A DNA stretch of 64,000 nucleotides from Channallabes apus (GCA_030522415.1 CM060127.1:12430646-12494645); one strand, 5' to 3'. Numbered from the stretch's first letter, positions 44,401-56,207 are shown. Numbers and translations: made by a program. The notes: generated by a model from the letters alone, not told the origin.

Positions 44401-45153
44401 TATCTTTTTTCTCTTTCTGTCTCATTTTCTCCAAACCCATGGCTCACTTTCAGCTCGGAACCATCTGCCTCTCGTGCTGAGGCCGGGGTCCGGGCTCGAT
44501 TCAGACGCAGACACTGAAACAGTAACGTGGCACATATGCAACACAGAATCCCCCCGAGCGGCAACTCTTTAATCAGGAGAGTCACGTCAAGACCCCAAGC
44601 TTGGTAATGAGATCCTGGCGTACAGCCCGGCTGATCAACACCACATTACTGACCCGATACTGAACATCACTCCACACACACACACCCACACACACGCACC
44701 AGTTCTTTTCTTCTAAATAGAGCTGTCAGGATACAAAGTCACTGAAATGAGACAAAATAGACAAAGCTGCAAAAATTTCACGTTACTTAAACCTCTGCAT
44801 CATTTCAGGTTTACAGGGTTATAATCTATCCCACAAGACGTCACACCTCGTCCAACATGTATGAAATAAAAAGCTACCGAGTCCTCTTCCTTCCTGCTGT
44901 GACTTTTCACTTTTCCTTACAGAACAAGTAACAAAGTCGCCCCAACATCTCTGTGTTACAGGTTACAGCTGGCGTTACACATAACGGGTCATTAACCCGC
45001 ACAGACGTCGTTCTCACTGCCGCTCAGTTTCACCCTGGTTACTGATTCCTCTGTTGTAGTTACTGAATAATCAGCTGCAAAATTAATCACACTGGGGGAA
45101 TGGGGTTCATCTTTTTTTTTTTAAGAATAAGCAAAAAAACAACAACAACAACA

Positions 45154-45210
<57 letters not shown>

Positions 45211-45856
45211 TTTTTGTTTATATAATATACACACACACACACACACACACTTGATGTGCTCTGAATAATAAACCAGGTGTTTAAAGGGTTAATAACAGGA
45301 AAAGGAGATGAAAAAAGATGACTTAAAACTGCAAATAATGCGAAAATGCTTATTTACATTTACAGAATGCACTTATATACATAATCTAACTAACTACCTA
45401 ACTAAATAGTTATTATGATTATAGAAATTACAGAGTATAAATGTGTTTATGGATGTATACATAACTTATATTCATAAAACATTATATAATACACACACAC
45501 ACACATATATATATATAAATGAAAACAAAATAAATAAAATAAAAATAATTTAAAACACTTATTAAGAAATAATACTACTAATGCTCATTAATAATAATAG
45601 TTGTTTTTTGGGATTGTTATTATCATCATTATTAAATGTATTACTTATCATTATTGTATTATTGTTGTATAACTTATTCTGAAACGTTTGTTTTTATATA
45701 AAATAACTGTACACAATAGTAATAGTAATAATAATAATAAAGTGTAGACTCTCCCCACCTGCCCCTCCAGCTGCACTCGTCGCTGGAGTACTGCGCTACA
45801 GCGGGGCGCCACAGCGCGACAGCCGACAGGAAGTGCGCCACCAGCGGCCACAGCAT
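33933..45856 (-). CDS. metrnl: Meteorin-like protein (metrnl), four coding exons, 286 aa
   Basis: Secreted cytokine-like protein of the meteorin family (METRN/METRNL), known in mammals from neural development, adipose tissue and immune signalling. Coding segments: 45856-45759, 41937-41549, 35329-35270, 34246-33933 (98+389+60+314 = 861 nt, 286 residues). All introns are GT-AG with phases 2, 1 and 1, and the split codons restore Ser33, Ala163 and Val183. Signal peptide residues 1-21 (MLWPLVAHFLSAVALWRPAVA), mature start QYSSDECSW. Ten cysteines (28, 51, 84, 120, 165, 168, 178, 235, 259, 281) fit the family's five disulfides. EWLYPTGAIIVNLRPN, RLYRQKS-like SRVYRQKSEVF and LGCAPRYTDF favour METRNL over METRN. 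Slightly shorter than the human protein (311 aa). No break seen. Confidence 0.95.
34247..35269 (-). other. metrnl: metrnl intron 3
   Basis: 1023 bp, GTAAGT donor and TAG acceptor. Contains one copy (34941-35190) of a repeat that also occurs in intron 2. Confidence 0.85.
34941..35190. repeat. Intronic dispersed repeat, copy 1 (intron 3)
   Basis: Shares AAAAATGACTAA, CATATCTAAT, CTTCTGCTCCACACTCCAGT, GTAGGTGGTGGTGTTGCACC, AAACCA and GAAGATGGAAGCG-like text with 36365-36580, in the same orientation. Class unknown; resembles a widespread fish repeat ending near GGTGGTGTTGCACCAA. Confidence 0.8.
35270..35329 (-). CDS. metrnl: metrnl exon 3 (60 bp microexon-like)
   Basis: Encodes residues 163(part)-183(part): PCQPCTDAELLLSVCTSDF. 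Acceptor CTACCCACAG|CCCC and donor TTCG|GTAAGT are both strong. It carries three of the ten conserved cysteines (165, 168, 178). Its length is a multiple of three, so skipping it would remove 20 residues in frame. Confidence 0.95.
36365..36580. repeat. Intronic dispersed repeat, copy 2 (intron 2)
   Basis: Direct-orientation partner of 34941-35190, about 1.4 kb away across exon 3. The best-matching core runs from CTTCTGCTCCACACTCCAGT to GCACCAAACCA. Confidence 0.8.
38590..39225. repeat. Degenerate intronic repeat (CATAAGAT/TTATTACA motifs)
   Basis: Loose repeats of ~190-210 bp containing GAGCTACATAAGACAT / GAGCTGCATAAGATCT, CTTATTACA and GTTTATAGAG/GTTCATAGAG. Related phrases continue after the hAT insertion at 40634-41430, so the hAT element split this block. 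Confidence 0.55.
39234..40633 (-). mobile_element. hAT deletion derivative in metrnl intron 2
   Basis: 1400-bp element with ends TAGGGCGAGGCGAT and ATCGGCCCAGCCCTA, imperfect inverted repeats of the TAGGGCTGGGCGAT type, flanked by exact 8-bp duplications CTCTAATG (39226-39233, 40634-40641). The interior is AT-rich, with one coding remnant (40319-40417). Its coding strand is the same as metrnl's. Confidence 0.88.
40319..40417 (-). pseudogene. hAT transposase N-terminal remnant
   Basis: 32 codons, MSASSDESESNLELL and DKKGSTNSVI, then TGA. The pattern KKG-(A/S)T-S-V(I/V)-W is typical just before a BED zinc finger in hAT transposases; here the Trp codon position reads TGA. The rest of the gene is missing. 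Confidence 0.55.
40770..41430. repeat. metrnl: Tandem duplication of a ~330-bp intronic unit
   Basis: The first unit, about 40770-41095, and the second, about 41096-41430, share CATTTTCTTTAGCC/TTTTTCATTAAAC, GTCTGATC, GTCATAACACATCA(C/T)GCAT, GGCAACA, GAGAAATCTTTACA and GTAACCTTT. Lies 120 bp beyond the exon 2 donor. Confidence 0.75.
41549..41937 (-). CDS. metrnl: metrnl exon 2
   Basis: Residues 33(part)-163(part), from SGLTHEGHARDVEQVYLRC to DPQSLI. Carries Cys51, Cys84, Cys120 and the blocks EWLYPTGAIIVNLRPN, GTHIYLER, HCFGIQEGALFIEAVPQRDI and ITSFQYELV. Acceptor CTGTTGCAG|CGG, donor ATAG|GTAAAG. It encodes nearly half of the protein. Confidence 0.97.
42085..42650. repeat. TTCC/TTTC-rich low-complexity block with ~120-bp repeat
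   Basis: Pyrimidine-rich plus strand. Variants of TGTGAAAAAC(C/A)TT, TTGTTCGTTCCTTC and CCTTTCTTTC recur roughly every 120 bp (near 42290, 42420, 42510). Confidence 0.75.
45155..45255. repeat. (GT)n-(AT)n-...-(CA)n symmetrical simple repeat
   Basis: (GT)6, then about twenty AT units (45165-45204), a short T-rich spacer, then (CA)n to about 45251. The outer GT and CA runs are complementary, so the whole block can fold back on itself. Confidence 0.9.
45759..45856 (-). CDS. metrnl: metrnl exon 1 (coding part)
   Basis: Start ATG at 45856-45854. Encodes residues 1-33(part): hydrophobic signal peptide, then QYSSDECSWRG. This start gives a signal peptide with Ala-x-Ala at the predicted cleavage site (VA|Q), and the following residues match the family's mature N-terminus. 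Confidence 0.93.
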
Positions 45857-46250
45857 GATGGACGCACCGCCTGGATCCTCGCGCCGCCTGGCTGACTCGC
45901 CTTCTGCTGCTGTGCTCCTCCGGTGTCACGCGGAGTAAAGGAATCCAGGCGCCATCGGTTTAAATCCCGCTACAACATCGCGCTCGTTATCCGTTAACGC
46001 GTCGAGAGAGCCGTGATGATGCGGCGGCGTGTCCTTGTCCCGTGCGCCCGGTGTGTGTCCCCTCTCTCTTCCCGGCTGTCCGTTACTCCATGTCGGTGAA
46101 AGCGGGTCTCACTGAACCGCAGCCTCTCTGCGCGCGCCAGCTCGACAACTGTAGCTCGAATTCCACACCGCGCGCGACGAACTCAATTTACTTAAAGCCC
46201 CGCCCCTTCTGCGCCGCGCGCGAGCGCGCGCCTGCACATGCGCAGACAGA
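45857..46250 (-). promoter_or_regulatory. metrnl: CpG-rich metrnl 5' UTR/promoter region
   Basis: CpG-dense DNA unlike its AT-rich surroundings, ending near 46250. Includes a GC box (CCCCGCCCC, 46198-46206) and an NRF1-like site (TGCACATGCGCA, 46233-46244, one base from consensus). No strong TATA at a sensible distance. The transcription start cannot be placed from sequence alone. Confidence 0.6.
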
Positions 46251-46308
46251 GTGAGATTAACATCACCATAGCTCACTATTAAAGATTTATCTCCAGTTTA
46301 AAGCGCGT

Positions 46309-46348
<40 letters not shown>

Positions 46349-46444
46349 CGTGTAAAGTGTTTCACAAGTGAATAAAATTCTTTCAGTTTTCAAATTAGGG
46401 TGTAAAAATATAATCTTATGGCATTGATCTTTTTCTCTTTTCAC

Positions 46445-46482
<38 letters not shown>

Positions 46483-47450
46483 CCTCCTCATTATTAAAAG
46501 TAATAATATTAATTAAAATTAAATTTTTATTTGTCATAATCAGTACGATATGCAGTGATTATTAATAACCGCAATGAACTATGGGTATTCATCATTGGGA
46601 ATAGGCATTCTCTAATGCTGTGTTCTGTTCCACAGTGCACATTAATCAGTGCTCCCTGCCCCATAAACTCTGCTCCTTGCTCCCAGTTTAGGGAACATCA
46701 GTTAAGTGACCGTCCTTGGACAACACTCCTAACACTGTCACCACTTCCTCTGCGTGATTGTACGTACCATTGCTTGCTTTACCTTGGTACATTCACACCT
46801 GGTAACTACATACCTGTTGCTGCTACTGTGGAAATTTCACACTGAGGAAATTAAATAATGAATATTTATTTAAGCAAACTGATGTATTATAAAACACATT
46901 ATATTTAGATTTGTACAGTATAACTTGTGATTAATATGAATAATATTCATATTATGTTCTTCTTGCTAATAATGATTGGTGTGTACAACTAATGCCAGGT
47001 CTCACGTCAGCGTGCTCCAGCAGGGAGCAATGACTGATGGGTAATTTCGCTTATCCTCTTGTCCAAGACTCAGCTTTGGGTTTAAGTGTTAGATTTAGGA
47101 ATCCTTTGCATAGACTTGCAGCTTTGGCTCTACACTGCTGCGGGTGAAGAGCTCGGGACCAAGAACAGTCTGTACCTTGCGATGCCTTGCTAAAACATTA
47201 GAGCTTGGATAATGCCAAGGCAAACTTTGTATTTAATAAGAGTGTGTAAATGTTTATCCTCTCATAAAAAGTGAACCTGAAACACAAGGGAGGCTGCTTC
47301 ATGAGCATTAGATGTTTTTGGATAAATAAAGAAATTCCACGTGTTTTCTTTGTTAGCTGTTTGTCTTACAGTGTGATATAAGACACACTGTTGATCTTAG
47401 TTACTGTATTAACTAACCAGAAACCTATTTTATATTCAAGGTTTGATAAA
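46251..47450. other. Intergenic DNA upstream of metrnl
   Basis: (GT)n at about 46311-46346 and (CTTT)n at about 46447-46482. No gene recognised; the 46555-46845 frame has no known domain. Confidence 0.4.
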
Positions 47451-47464
47451 AATATCTAAAAGTA

Positions 47465-47841
47465 GGGCGGCGCGGTGGTATAGTGGTTAGCACTGTCGCC
47501 TTGCACCTCCAGGGTCTGGGTTCGATTCCCCGGCCAGGCTCGATTCCCGTCTCTGTGTGCATGGAGTTTGCATGTTCTCCCCGTGCTTGGTGGGTTTCCT
47601 CCGGGTACTCCGGTTTCCTCCCACAGTCCAAAGATATGCAGGTTAGGCTAATTGGCGTTCCTAAATTGACCGTAGTGTGTGATTGGGTGTGTGAGTGTGT
47701 GTATGTGTGTGTGCCCTGCGATGGATTGGCACGCTGTCCAGGGTGTACCCCGCCTAGTGCCCGAAGTCTCCTGGGATAGGCTCCAGGCCCCCGCGACCCT
47801 GAACACAGGATTAAGCGGTATAGAAAATGAATGAATGAATG
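47465..47841 (+). mobile_element. tRNA-derived SINE (family S1), full length
   Basis: Head with A box TGGTATAGTGG and perfect B box GGTTCGATTCC, body with GGTTTCCTCCCACAGTCC, a short GT-rich segment, CAGGGTGTACCCCGCC and GGGATAGGCTCCAGGC, and a (TGAA)n tail. Flanked by exact 14-bp duplications AATATCTAAAAGTA (47451-47464 and 47842-47855). Pol III-type internal promoter and LINE-driven insertion are inferred from the family type. Best-preserved SINE here. Confidence 0.95.
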
Positions 47842-47855
47842 AATATCTAAAAGTA

Positions 47856-48622
47856 ATTATCTTTTAACTGAGCTAGCTAATGAGAGCCAAATATTAATAT
47901 ATGGCTAATATTTTCCTAAAATATGGTATACACAAAGCTAGCTAAATGATGGAATTGCTACTGTAAATGTACATAGTTGACTAGCAAACAGTTAGCTAGT
48001 TTAGTAGTTATGTCTCATTGCTTTAGAAAAGTAATAATCGAGATACAGTAATTGTAAATGTACAGATCAATGATAGATAGATAGATTAAAAACTTATTTC
48101 CTCTTCTGGCTAACGTTATGACACATTTAATCTTTTTTCTCTTGAAGTTAGTTCATCTTAAACATAGTTTGTGACATTTCTTGAGAAGCCACAAAGCTGA
48201 AGTCCTGAAGATGGAAAACATACAAGTTTGCTTCTGAGCATTACAAAGCACTGACACTGGAGACTCCTTCCAAAAGGCTAAACAGACATCTTGTTAACCA
48301 GTAAGAGCGCAGACACATTTCTCCTTTAAGTGACATTATGGGTAATATACATAACACAGACCAAAAAGATCACCCGGAATACATGTTGAAAGATGTCCTA
48401 TAGCATTTTCCCTGATACTTTTAAGGTTAAAAGCCCTATGTGATATACTGTATGCACCACAACCATACAGTATTACATTAATTGGTTTGAAATCAATTTG
48501 AGATACAAATTCAGCCAAAACAGGTTAAATATAAAAATATGAGATGTTATTAAATCAGTAGAGTTGTTAAATAGAACAAAACTTACTTTCAGTTAAAAAA
48601 AAGAAGCTTTAAAAAAAAAATT
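47856..48622. other. Intergenic DNA; dispersed-repeat piece at 48195-48330
   Basis: 48195-48330 shares GACACTGGAGACTCCTTCC and neighbours with 13890-14300 (opposite strand) and with 6085-6115. Otherwise nothing recognised. Confidence 0.4.
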
Positions 48623-48640
48623 AGTTAGTTCTGTCACATG

Positions 48641-48875
48641 GGGCACTGGTGGCTCAGTGGTAGGTGTTTCGCCTGCCATGCGGAAGGCCCGTGTTCGATT
48701 CCCAGCCAGTTTCCATACCCCAGCCACCGGATACAGTGCCGGTCCCAAGCCCGGATAAAATGGGAGGGTTGTGTCAGGAAGGGCATCCGGCGTAAAACCT
48801 ATGCCAAGTTGTAGTGCGGACTGGATATTCCGCTGTGGCGACCCCTTGTCGGGAGCAGCCAAAAGACCAACAACA
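48641..48875 (+). mobile_element. tRNA-derived SINE (family S2)
   Basis: A box TGGCTCAGTGG, B-box-like TGTTCGATTCC, then AGGGTTGTGTCAGGAAGGGC, ATCCGGCGTAAAACC, CCGCTGTGGCGACCCC, GTCGGGAGCAGCCAAAAG. 18-bp flanking duplications AGTTAGTTCTG(T/C)CACATG at 48623-48640 and 48876-48893, one mismatch. A different family from the S1 element 800 bp away. Confidence 0.93.
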
Positions 48876-48893
48876 AGTTAGTTCTGCCACATG

Positions 48894-50328
48894 TGATACT
48901 CAGACACTTTTGGAAATGAGGTCATGACTGCAGTAGGATGTTCATTAGATGTCAAGGATAAGGATAAAGCTGAATAAGAAACTTTCCACTGTACAAATCC
49001 CTGCAATTGAGTCGTCGCTATAGACCTTTTACATCTAATGTCATGATGTCTGTCTGCAGTGGTCGCACCCACTTCCGGATGGCAAAATGGACGTTACTTA
49101 CTGGATGCCACTGCAAAACAAATCCGCAACCAAAGCAAATTCACCTGCTTGCTGGCAACAGGCATGACATGAATAATATACTGTAGCCTTCTATTCTACA
49201 TCCAAAGACAGAAAGAAGGCAGAAGTATCACAAAATAATATACATCTTGTAGTTGTTAAGCTTGGAACTTTAACTTCATCTGTAAACATCACTGGAGGCA
49301 CTAAAACGAAGGCTCGACACTGAGGTGCGTATGAGTACATTACAATACGTCTTGGTTGTTATAAAACCAAGCGTGAGTATGATGTAAGTAATGGGGGCCG
49401 AGGGGGTGGGTGGGTGGGGAATGCACAACCCTCATTCAGCTGAGACTCATATGTAAGCTTCTGCAGTGTCACTCAGCTGAATCAAATTGGGATCTTTCAT
49501 AGTTACCATGAGTTTAGAGCAAATTTAACTATTTTCTAGCAGAGTGCAATCAGATTTTGGCAGCCATTCACTTTTTGGCACAACGACTGAAGTATTTTCT
49601 GTGAAATACGGTGCAAGATACCAACTTGATTTAGCTCAGTGCTTTTTGTTTTTGGCTCCAAAATACACCTTATCAGTTATCAATGAAAATACGTAGTAAC
49701 CTAATGCCGGGTAATGGTACAGTACTTCCGCCGTCCACTGTTGAGGTTGATGCCATAGTTACAAAAGAGCTATGGAAACCATAACGTAGAGCATTTGCAG
49801 CTGTGCTACTGTCGGAGCTCCTGTTACAGTTATTTCGGACCAATCAGAATCCAGAATCGACAGCGCTAACAATCAGCAGAACGACAGGACTGAGAAAGAA
49901 ATGAAAAAATGTCCACCTGGGTTTCATCATGCCAGGGATCTGTTTATTATCCTCCATCTTTCTTAACGTCTGTATTTTTGTTTCTTGGCAGTGTCGAATG
50001 AACACGAGCCAATAAAGAAACAGCTTTCAGGTGTTTGTCTCGTTATTTTTCTTCCCTCCAAATGTGTCCAGAAGAAACCCGTTAGACAGGAGAAACTTGA
50101 GTTACATAAAAAAAACTAAGCACTGCTTATATACGTAAGACATAGAAGTGTGAGCCAACAGTTGTGTGTGTGTGCAATCTATTTGTTTTGATTTTGGCAC
50201 ACGTTGGCCCGCGGTCGTCTCTCGGAGTGATGCAACACGTCCTTAAGCAAGAACCAGAGCGGCGCGTGCACGTGTCACGACAAGCTGCGAAACTCTGACA
50301 CCTGCAAACTTACACCTGCATTACCACC

Positions 50329-50364
<36 letters not shown>

Positions 50365-50956
50365 CTTATACCTGTCGGACAAAGCTTTCTGTTACACACT
50401 TTCATCTTCACAGAGAAAAAAAGTGATGCTGTTGTAAAACGCAGATGGAAACTCTGTCCATCCTTTTGTCTGTTCGTCAGGGAGCGAAAGCAGATGTTGC
50501 CTTGACAAAGACTGCTTTTGAAAAAGAGAAAGAAAGAAGGATCGAAAGAATGAAACATGGTTTATTTTTTCAAGATTCAAAATGTTTTTCTTTTTTCTTT
50601 TTTTTATTATTTCTTTAAATACTTTATTAAAGTTACTGGTTGATTCTGCATTTTTAATTAATTAATGTATTAATTAATTATTTCTATTCTTTTCATTTCA
50701 CTTTATTCCATTTTGTTGCGTCCCCAATTCTAAACCTGAACTGTATTTTAAAATTGGTTAATAATTCGTGCAAGTTAAATTCTAAATAAAATGATCTCAA
50801 TGTTCCTTCTTCCTCCTCTTCCTTATCATCATTATCATCATCCTCATAATAATCTTGTGACTGCAGTCAGTCAATAGTTCTGGACTGAAAAGTGAGAAAA
50901 CGGGGAAACGACGCTAAAACACTATACTGAGCTTCTCTGCTATCTGTTCTCACTCC
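48894..50956. other. Intergenic DNA; dispersed-repeat piece at 49740-49870
   Basis: 49740-49870 has GCCATAGTTACAAAAGAGC and GACCAATCAGAATCCAGAAT, matching the family at 2881-3270. (GT)n at about 50333-50360. No gene recognised. Confidence 0.4.
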
Positions 50957-51150
50957 AGATGAGGATGGGTTCCGAGGTGAGTCTTGGTCCTCTCAAGGTT
51001 TCTTTCTACTGCCATCTCAGGGGGTTTTTCCTTTCCACCATCACTCTCAGTTTGCTCATCTGATGACAATCTGATCATTATAATTCATACATATTTTATT
51101 ACATGCTGCTTTCCGTCAATGACCATTGTAAAAACCTCTATATAAATAAA
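50957..51150 (+). repeat. Dispersed retroposon-like 3' end
   Basis: GATGAGGATGGGTTCC, CCTCTCAAGGTTTCTT, GGGGGTTTTTCCTTTCCACC and AATGACCATTGTAAAAACC, TATATAAATAAAA. A shorter copy with (ATTGA)n tail is at 56082-56150. Common in fish; its parent element is not known to me. Confidence 0.65.
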
Positions 51151-51370
51151 AGTAAACAGAATTTAATAGATATTAATCAATGAAAGACTAAGTAACAAGA
51201 GAGTGCGTCCAGGTCTTTCTGAAAGGGTGACACATGTTCTCCCTGTGTGTTTACATGGGTTCCTGGAAAAAGCAGGCCTAAGTGAACTGATGACGCTTAA
51301 TTGCTGAATGAGTGTGTGCATGTGTGTGTGTGTGTGTGTGTAATGAATTTGCATCCCGCGCAGGCTCTAT

Positions 51371-51425
51371 TACATTTTCATTTATGGCATTAGGTAGACG
51401 CCCTTATTCCAAGTAAGCTTACATG
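51371..51425 (-). mobile_element. SINE family S3 tail fragment
   Basis: GGCATTAGGTAGACGCCCTT and ATTCCAAGTAAGCTTACAT, a diverged match to the 3' tail of the SINE at 24183-24373. Confidence 0.55.
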
Positions 51426-52587
<1,162 letters not shown>

Positions 52588-52874
52588 TTCACTCACTCTG
52601 TACAGAGCTTATCTGTACAGGCTTGCGGGAGGCCTGGACACTATCCCAGGGGGGCACATGGCAGGATCCACCCTGGATGCTTATTTTTGAAATTTTGGAA
52701 ATGCTAGACAATTTGGAAGTGCTAGTTTGCCCAATCTGCATGTCTTTGGATTGTGAAAGGAAACTGGAGGACAAGGAGGAAACCCATCAAGCACGGGGAG
52801 AACATGCAAACTTCAAGATGGTACACCAGCAGTGTGAGGCAACAGTGTCAACCACTACTCCACCATGCACCATG
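52588..52874 (-). mobile_element. Diverged SINE, family S1
   Basis: Minus-strand body: CATGTCTTTGGATTGTGAAAG, GGAAACCCATCAAGCACGGG and GAGAACATGCAAACTTC are reverse complements of the S1 core. The head is badly decayed (AGGCAACAGTGTCAACCACTA). It is followed by (TC)n/(CA)n at 52882-52935. Confidence 0.75.
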
Positions 52875-52879
52875 CATAA

Positions 52880-52920
<41 letters not shown>

Positions 52921-52936
52921 ACACACACACACACGC

Positions 52937-53918
52937 ACTCTCTTTCTTTTTAAATATCATTATAGACTTGAGTGTAAATGGAAGTAAATGTATAATATTC
53001 ACACTTTTTTGAAAAGAGAGGTTTGATCACATTGAAAGACAGGATATGAGAGATGGTAGGGAAAGGTCAGATGTACAAGCTTGATTAGTGACAGTCATGT
53101 TGGCTGCCACAATGCAAGAGTCAGGAACATCATTTACTTTTCTGAGCAGAGGCCCTTATCTACTCTTATCTAGACTTACACTTGTTCATTTATTACATTT
53201 GTTGTACATCTGTGCATTTAAGAGCTTTGCTCATGCACATACAAACACTGGCCCCTGAGCAGTGCTGGCTGTGAACCTGTGACTTTCTGATTAGGAGTTC
53301 ACCATCCCAGCTTAACCACACCTCACGCACTGCTTGATTTCTTAATTGCATAGTAATAGTACAAGTAGTATAGGAAGCAATCAAATGTTGCCCACAAACA
53401 CACACAAATTCCTGCAGCCACGCTCCAAAAATACTACAGTTACGCAACAATACAAATTAGAAATAAAGCTGAAATCTGATACTTAAAAATACATACAGAT
53501 ATGATTGTCTGGTGTCCACATACTTTTGGCCAAACTAAAGACGAATAAATTAACACCTCATGTACATGTTAACGTTACCTTCAACATTACCGACATCACT
53601 GATCGTGCTCGGACCGTTCATTCGCCCCAGCGTGAAAGGGAAAAATGTACTGTACAGTATGCTTCTCCTTATGCCACATCCTACAGAATCCACACATCGA
53701 TACACACCTCTGCTTTTAACCAGATGCCCTGTGAACCTTTCTGTGAACACCACCATTACAATCCCAGCTTAACCACTTATGACATTACAAATGTTATCAA
53801 ATCATGTCCTTCTTATTCATACATCTATTTGTATTCATTTAGAACACATCTGTTAATTCTGTCAAATTTGCATGTGAGCTTATTAAAACAGTTCTACCGT
53901 AAATGGGTGGGGTTAGGA

Positions 53919-53960
<42 letters not shown>

Positions 53961-54469
53961 TTTAACAAATAAGCAGATGTGGAAGCTGGCCAATGGCAGA
54001 GAGTTAGAAATAGTTTATACAGTAAGTCCACGCCTTTATAAATTAATTTGACAAAATACGTGTGTAAGAACAAATTAACACGCAAAAATTAAATTCAACA
54101 CTAAACAAAAATTAAATAGAATGCAAAATAGCTAAGCTAAAAAAAAGCATGATGGACTTAGTTTCCATGTTAGCATGAATCGCATGCTAGTATTTTTTTA
54201 CGATATGTGTTTCTCCTGACATGATGTATGTGAGTGTCTGACATACAAGGAAAATTTGCCGAAAGAAGATTTTTCATGCTAGCTGTCAGACTTTGCAGTC
54301 CACCTGCCTCTGGCATCTCAATCAGCATGGTGGTAGTTACCAGAGGGAGAATGTTAGCATGAAGCTCAGGAGCGTGGATAATTGAGGAATGCAGTCATTG
54401 CTTAGTCTGTGTTAGCATTCTCAGGCCTTCATTAGTCTGAAAGTCTGGGATTAAACTCCGTCTTGGGAG
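52937..54469. other. Intergenic DNA with (GT)n at ~53919-53960
   Basis: No gene recognised. The 155-codon frame 53505-53972 runs into the GT tract and has no domain. Confidence 0.4.
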
Positions 54470-55545
54470 CGAACCTGGAATTTGAGATGGAGAGGAACAT
54501 CTCGGTGCATTGCATCTTTATAAAGAGTGCCTGAGCTTCCAGTGCAGTTCAGGTTCCTGTTCTCAAGTTCCACTTCATTACAGAAAAAAAAAAGATGTAC
54601 GCTGTGTGACGGAAATGACAGCGATATCATACTTCTAATAGTATGTTTTTTTTTTTTAAATAAAAGTCTCACAGTATCATGAATTGTATTTGTTGTTAAA
54701 ATTCCTGTATAATAATTAAAAAAAAAATAGTAAAAAGAACACCTCGATTTCCTGTGCTCTTGAAAAGGTTTATGCAGTGGAAAGGCACTCAAGGTTCCTG
54801 CAATTTAAATATTCCTCATGGTGTTGAGGACATTCAAATATGGAAAAAAGACGATGCTTGAGGTTCCTGTAGAGAAAGTTCTAGCAGTGGAGGTGGTTCC
54901 AGTACTGGGTTCCAGTGCTGAGTTTTTTTAGGCAGTGCCTGGGCTGGCAATTCCCTAGTTTATGAAAGGGATCCTACAATGAAAACACAAATGTTCCTAT
55001 GAAGTTCCTGCATTAGAGCCATCCCAAAAAATAAGAATTCTAAAGTATAATGGAAGTTCCCTAACATTCCCAAAACTCTGAAATGATTTCTGTAGTGGAA
55101 ACGTAGCTTCTACAGTATATCTTGTCTAGAAAATCACTTACAGTGGAATTTTCTGAACTCCTTTCCTCTTTCTTTGGTGTAAATACACCATACAGTAGGT
55201 TCTTGTGTTCAAAAGTAACCTATACAGTCGAAAAACATCTTAAAAGTTCCTTATTTCCTGAAGGGTTCCTGCTGTGAAAATTTGCCTAATGTTCCTCCCA
55301 GGGAAAAAAAGGTTCCTTCAGTTGAAAGCCATTAAATAAAAAGGTCCTTGACATTCTAAGAAATTTCTCACATTGGAAACAAGCCCAAAAGTTCCAGAAA
55401 AGTTTATATTTTGCAGTAAAAACACACTTACTACATTATTAAAAAACCTCATGTAATGGAAACATGCTGAAGGTCCCTGCGAAATATCCCGCAATGGAAA
55501 AAATTCCAGAGTTCCTGAAAGGTTCCTGTGATTGACCCTCGGCAT
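54470..55545. repeat. Highly degenerate minisatellite (AGGTTCCTG...TGGAAA units)
   Basis: Variants of GAAAGGTTCCTGCAGTGGAAA recur at irregular 35-55-bp spacing for about 1 kb. Open frames across it (54451-54792, 55318-55572, minus) are repeat artefacts. Confidence 0.65.
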
Positions 55546-56161
55546 GAGTAAGTTCCAGATGCAGTCTGACACGCCAACGTCAACATCAACAGCAGCACTA
55601 AACTGAACGTTAGTATGTTCAGCATCTGGTAATCATTTTTATTTTTTTATTTTTTACTCAGCATCTGTGCAGTGCCTTAAGAAACAGTGGCCCGTGATTA
55701 CATAAGTGAAAAGTTTATGTGCCGGTCCAGAAGTATTTTTCGAAATACAGTTTGATAACTTCATATTTTTCTAACTGCTACATGGTGCTCATCATTAACC
55801 AAACTAGACTGCCTTACCTTTTACATACTGTATTAGTAACAGCAGGATGTACGTATGTGTGCGGGGAGAAAGGGGGGGGGGGGTATAACGTTAATCACAG
55901 TTTGAGTCATTAACAGGAAGAGCACCTCCTCATCTTTTCGGTATCACTCTAGCAGTGATGGAAAATGTACTGAGGTTCTTTTTTTTAAAATTGAAATTCA
56001 CTTCCACTAACAGAAAGTAAAAGTAACCTCAAGGTACTTTCAGAGGTTAAATGTTAAAGATGTAATATTTATTATTATATTTAAAGCTGCTTTGAGACAA
56101 TGACCATTGTTAAAAGCGCTATATAAATAAAATTGAATTGAATTGAATTTATTATTTTTCA

Positions 56162-56207
<46 letters not shown>

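Larger units (their letters stand above)
41938..45758 (-). other. metrnl: metrnl intron 1
   Basis: 3821 bp. Donor GGCAG|GTGGGG is weak at positions +3 to +6; the acceptor is strong. Includes the pyrimidine-rich block 42085-42650, a purine/pyrimidine dinucleotide region at 45155-45255 and (ATA)n at about 45716-45741. The frames at 44063-44480 are low-complexity and not credible as exons. Confidence 0.85.

Noticed and set aside
44063..44480. Overlapping frames with Ala/Lys-rich content in metrnl intron 1
   Set aside because: Low complexity with an A-run, and no splice signals linking them to metrnl.
45651..45929. Alternative 92-codon frame overlapping metrnl exon 1
   Set aside because: Different frame from QYSSDECSW; it reads through the exon 1 donor into (ATA)n intron sequence.
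47465..47560. tRNA gene suggested by A and B boxes
   Set aside because: The head is continuous with a conserved SINE body, a (TGAA)n tail and target duplications; no cloverleaf-competent 3' half or terminator.
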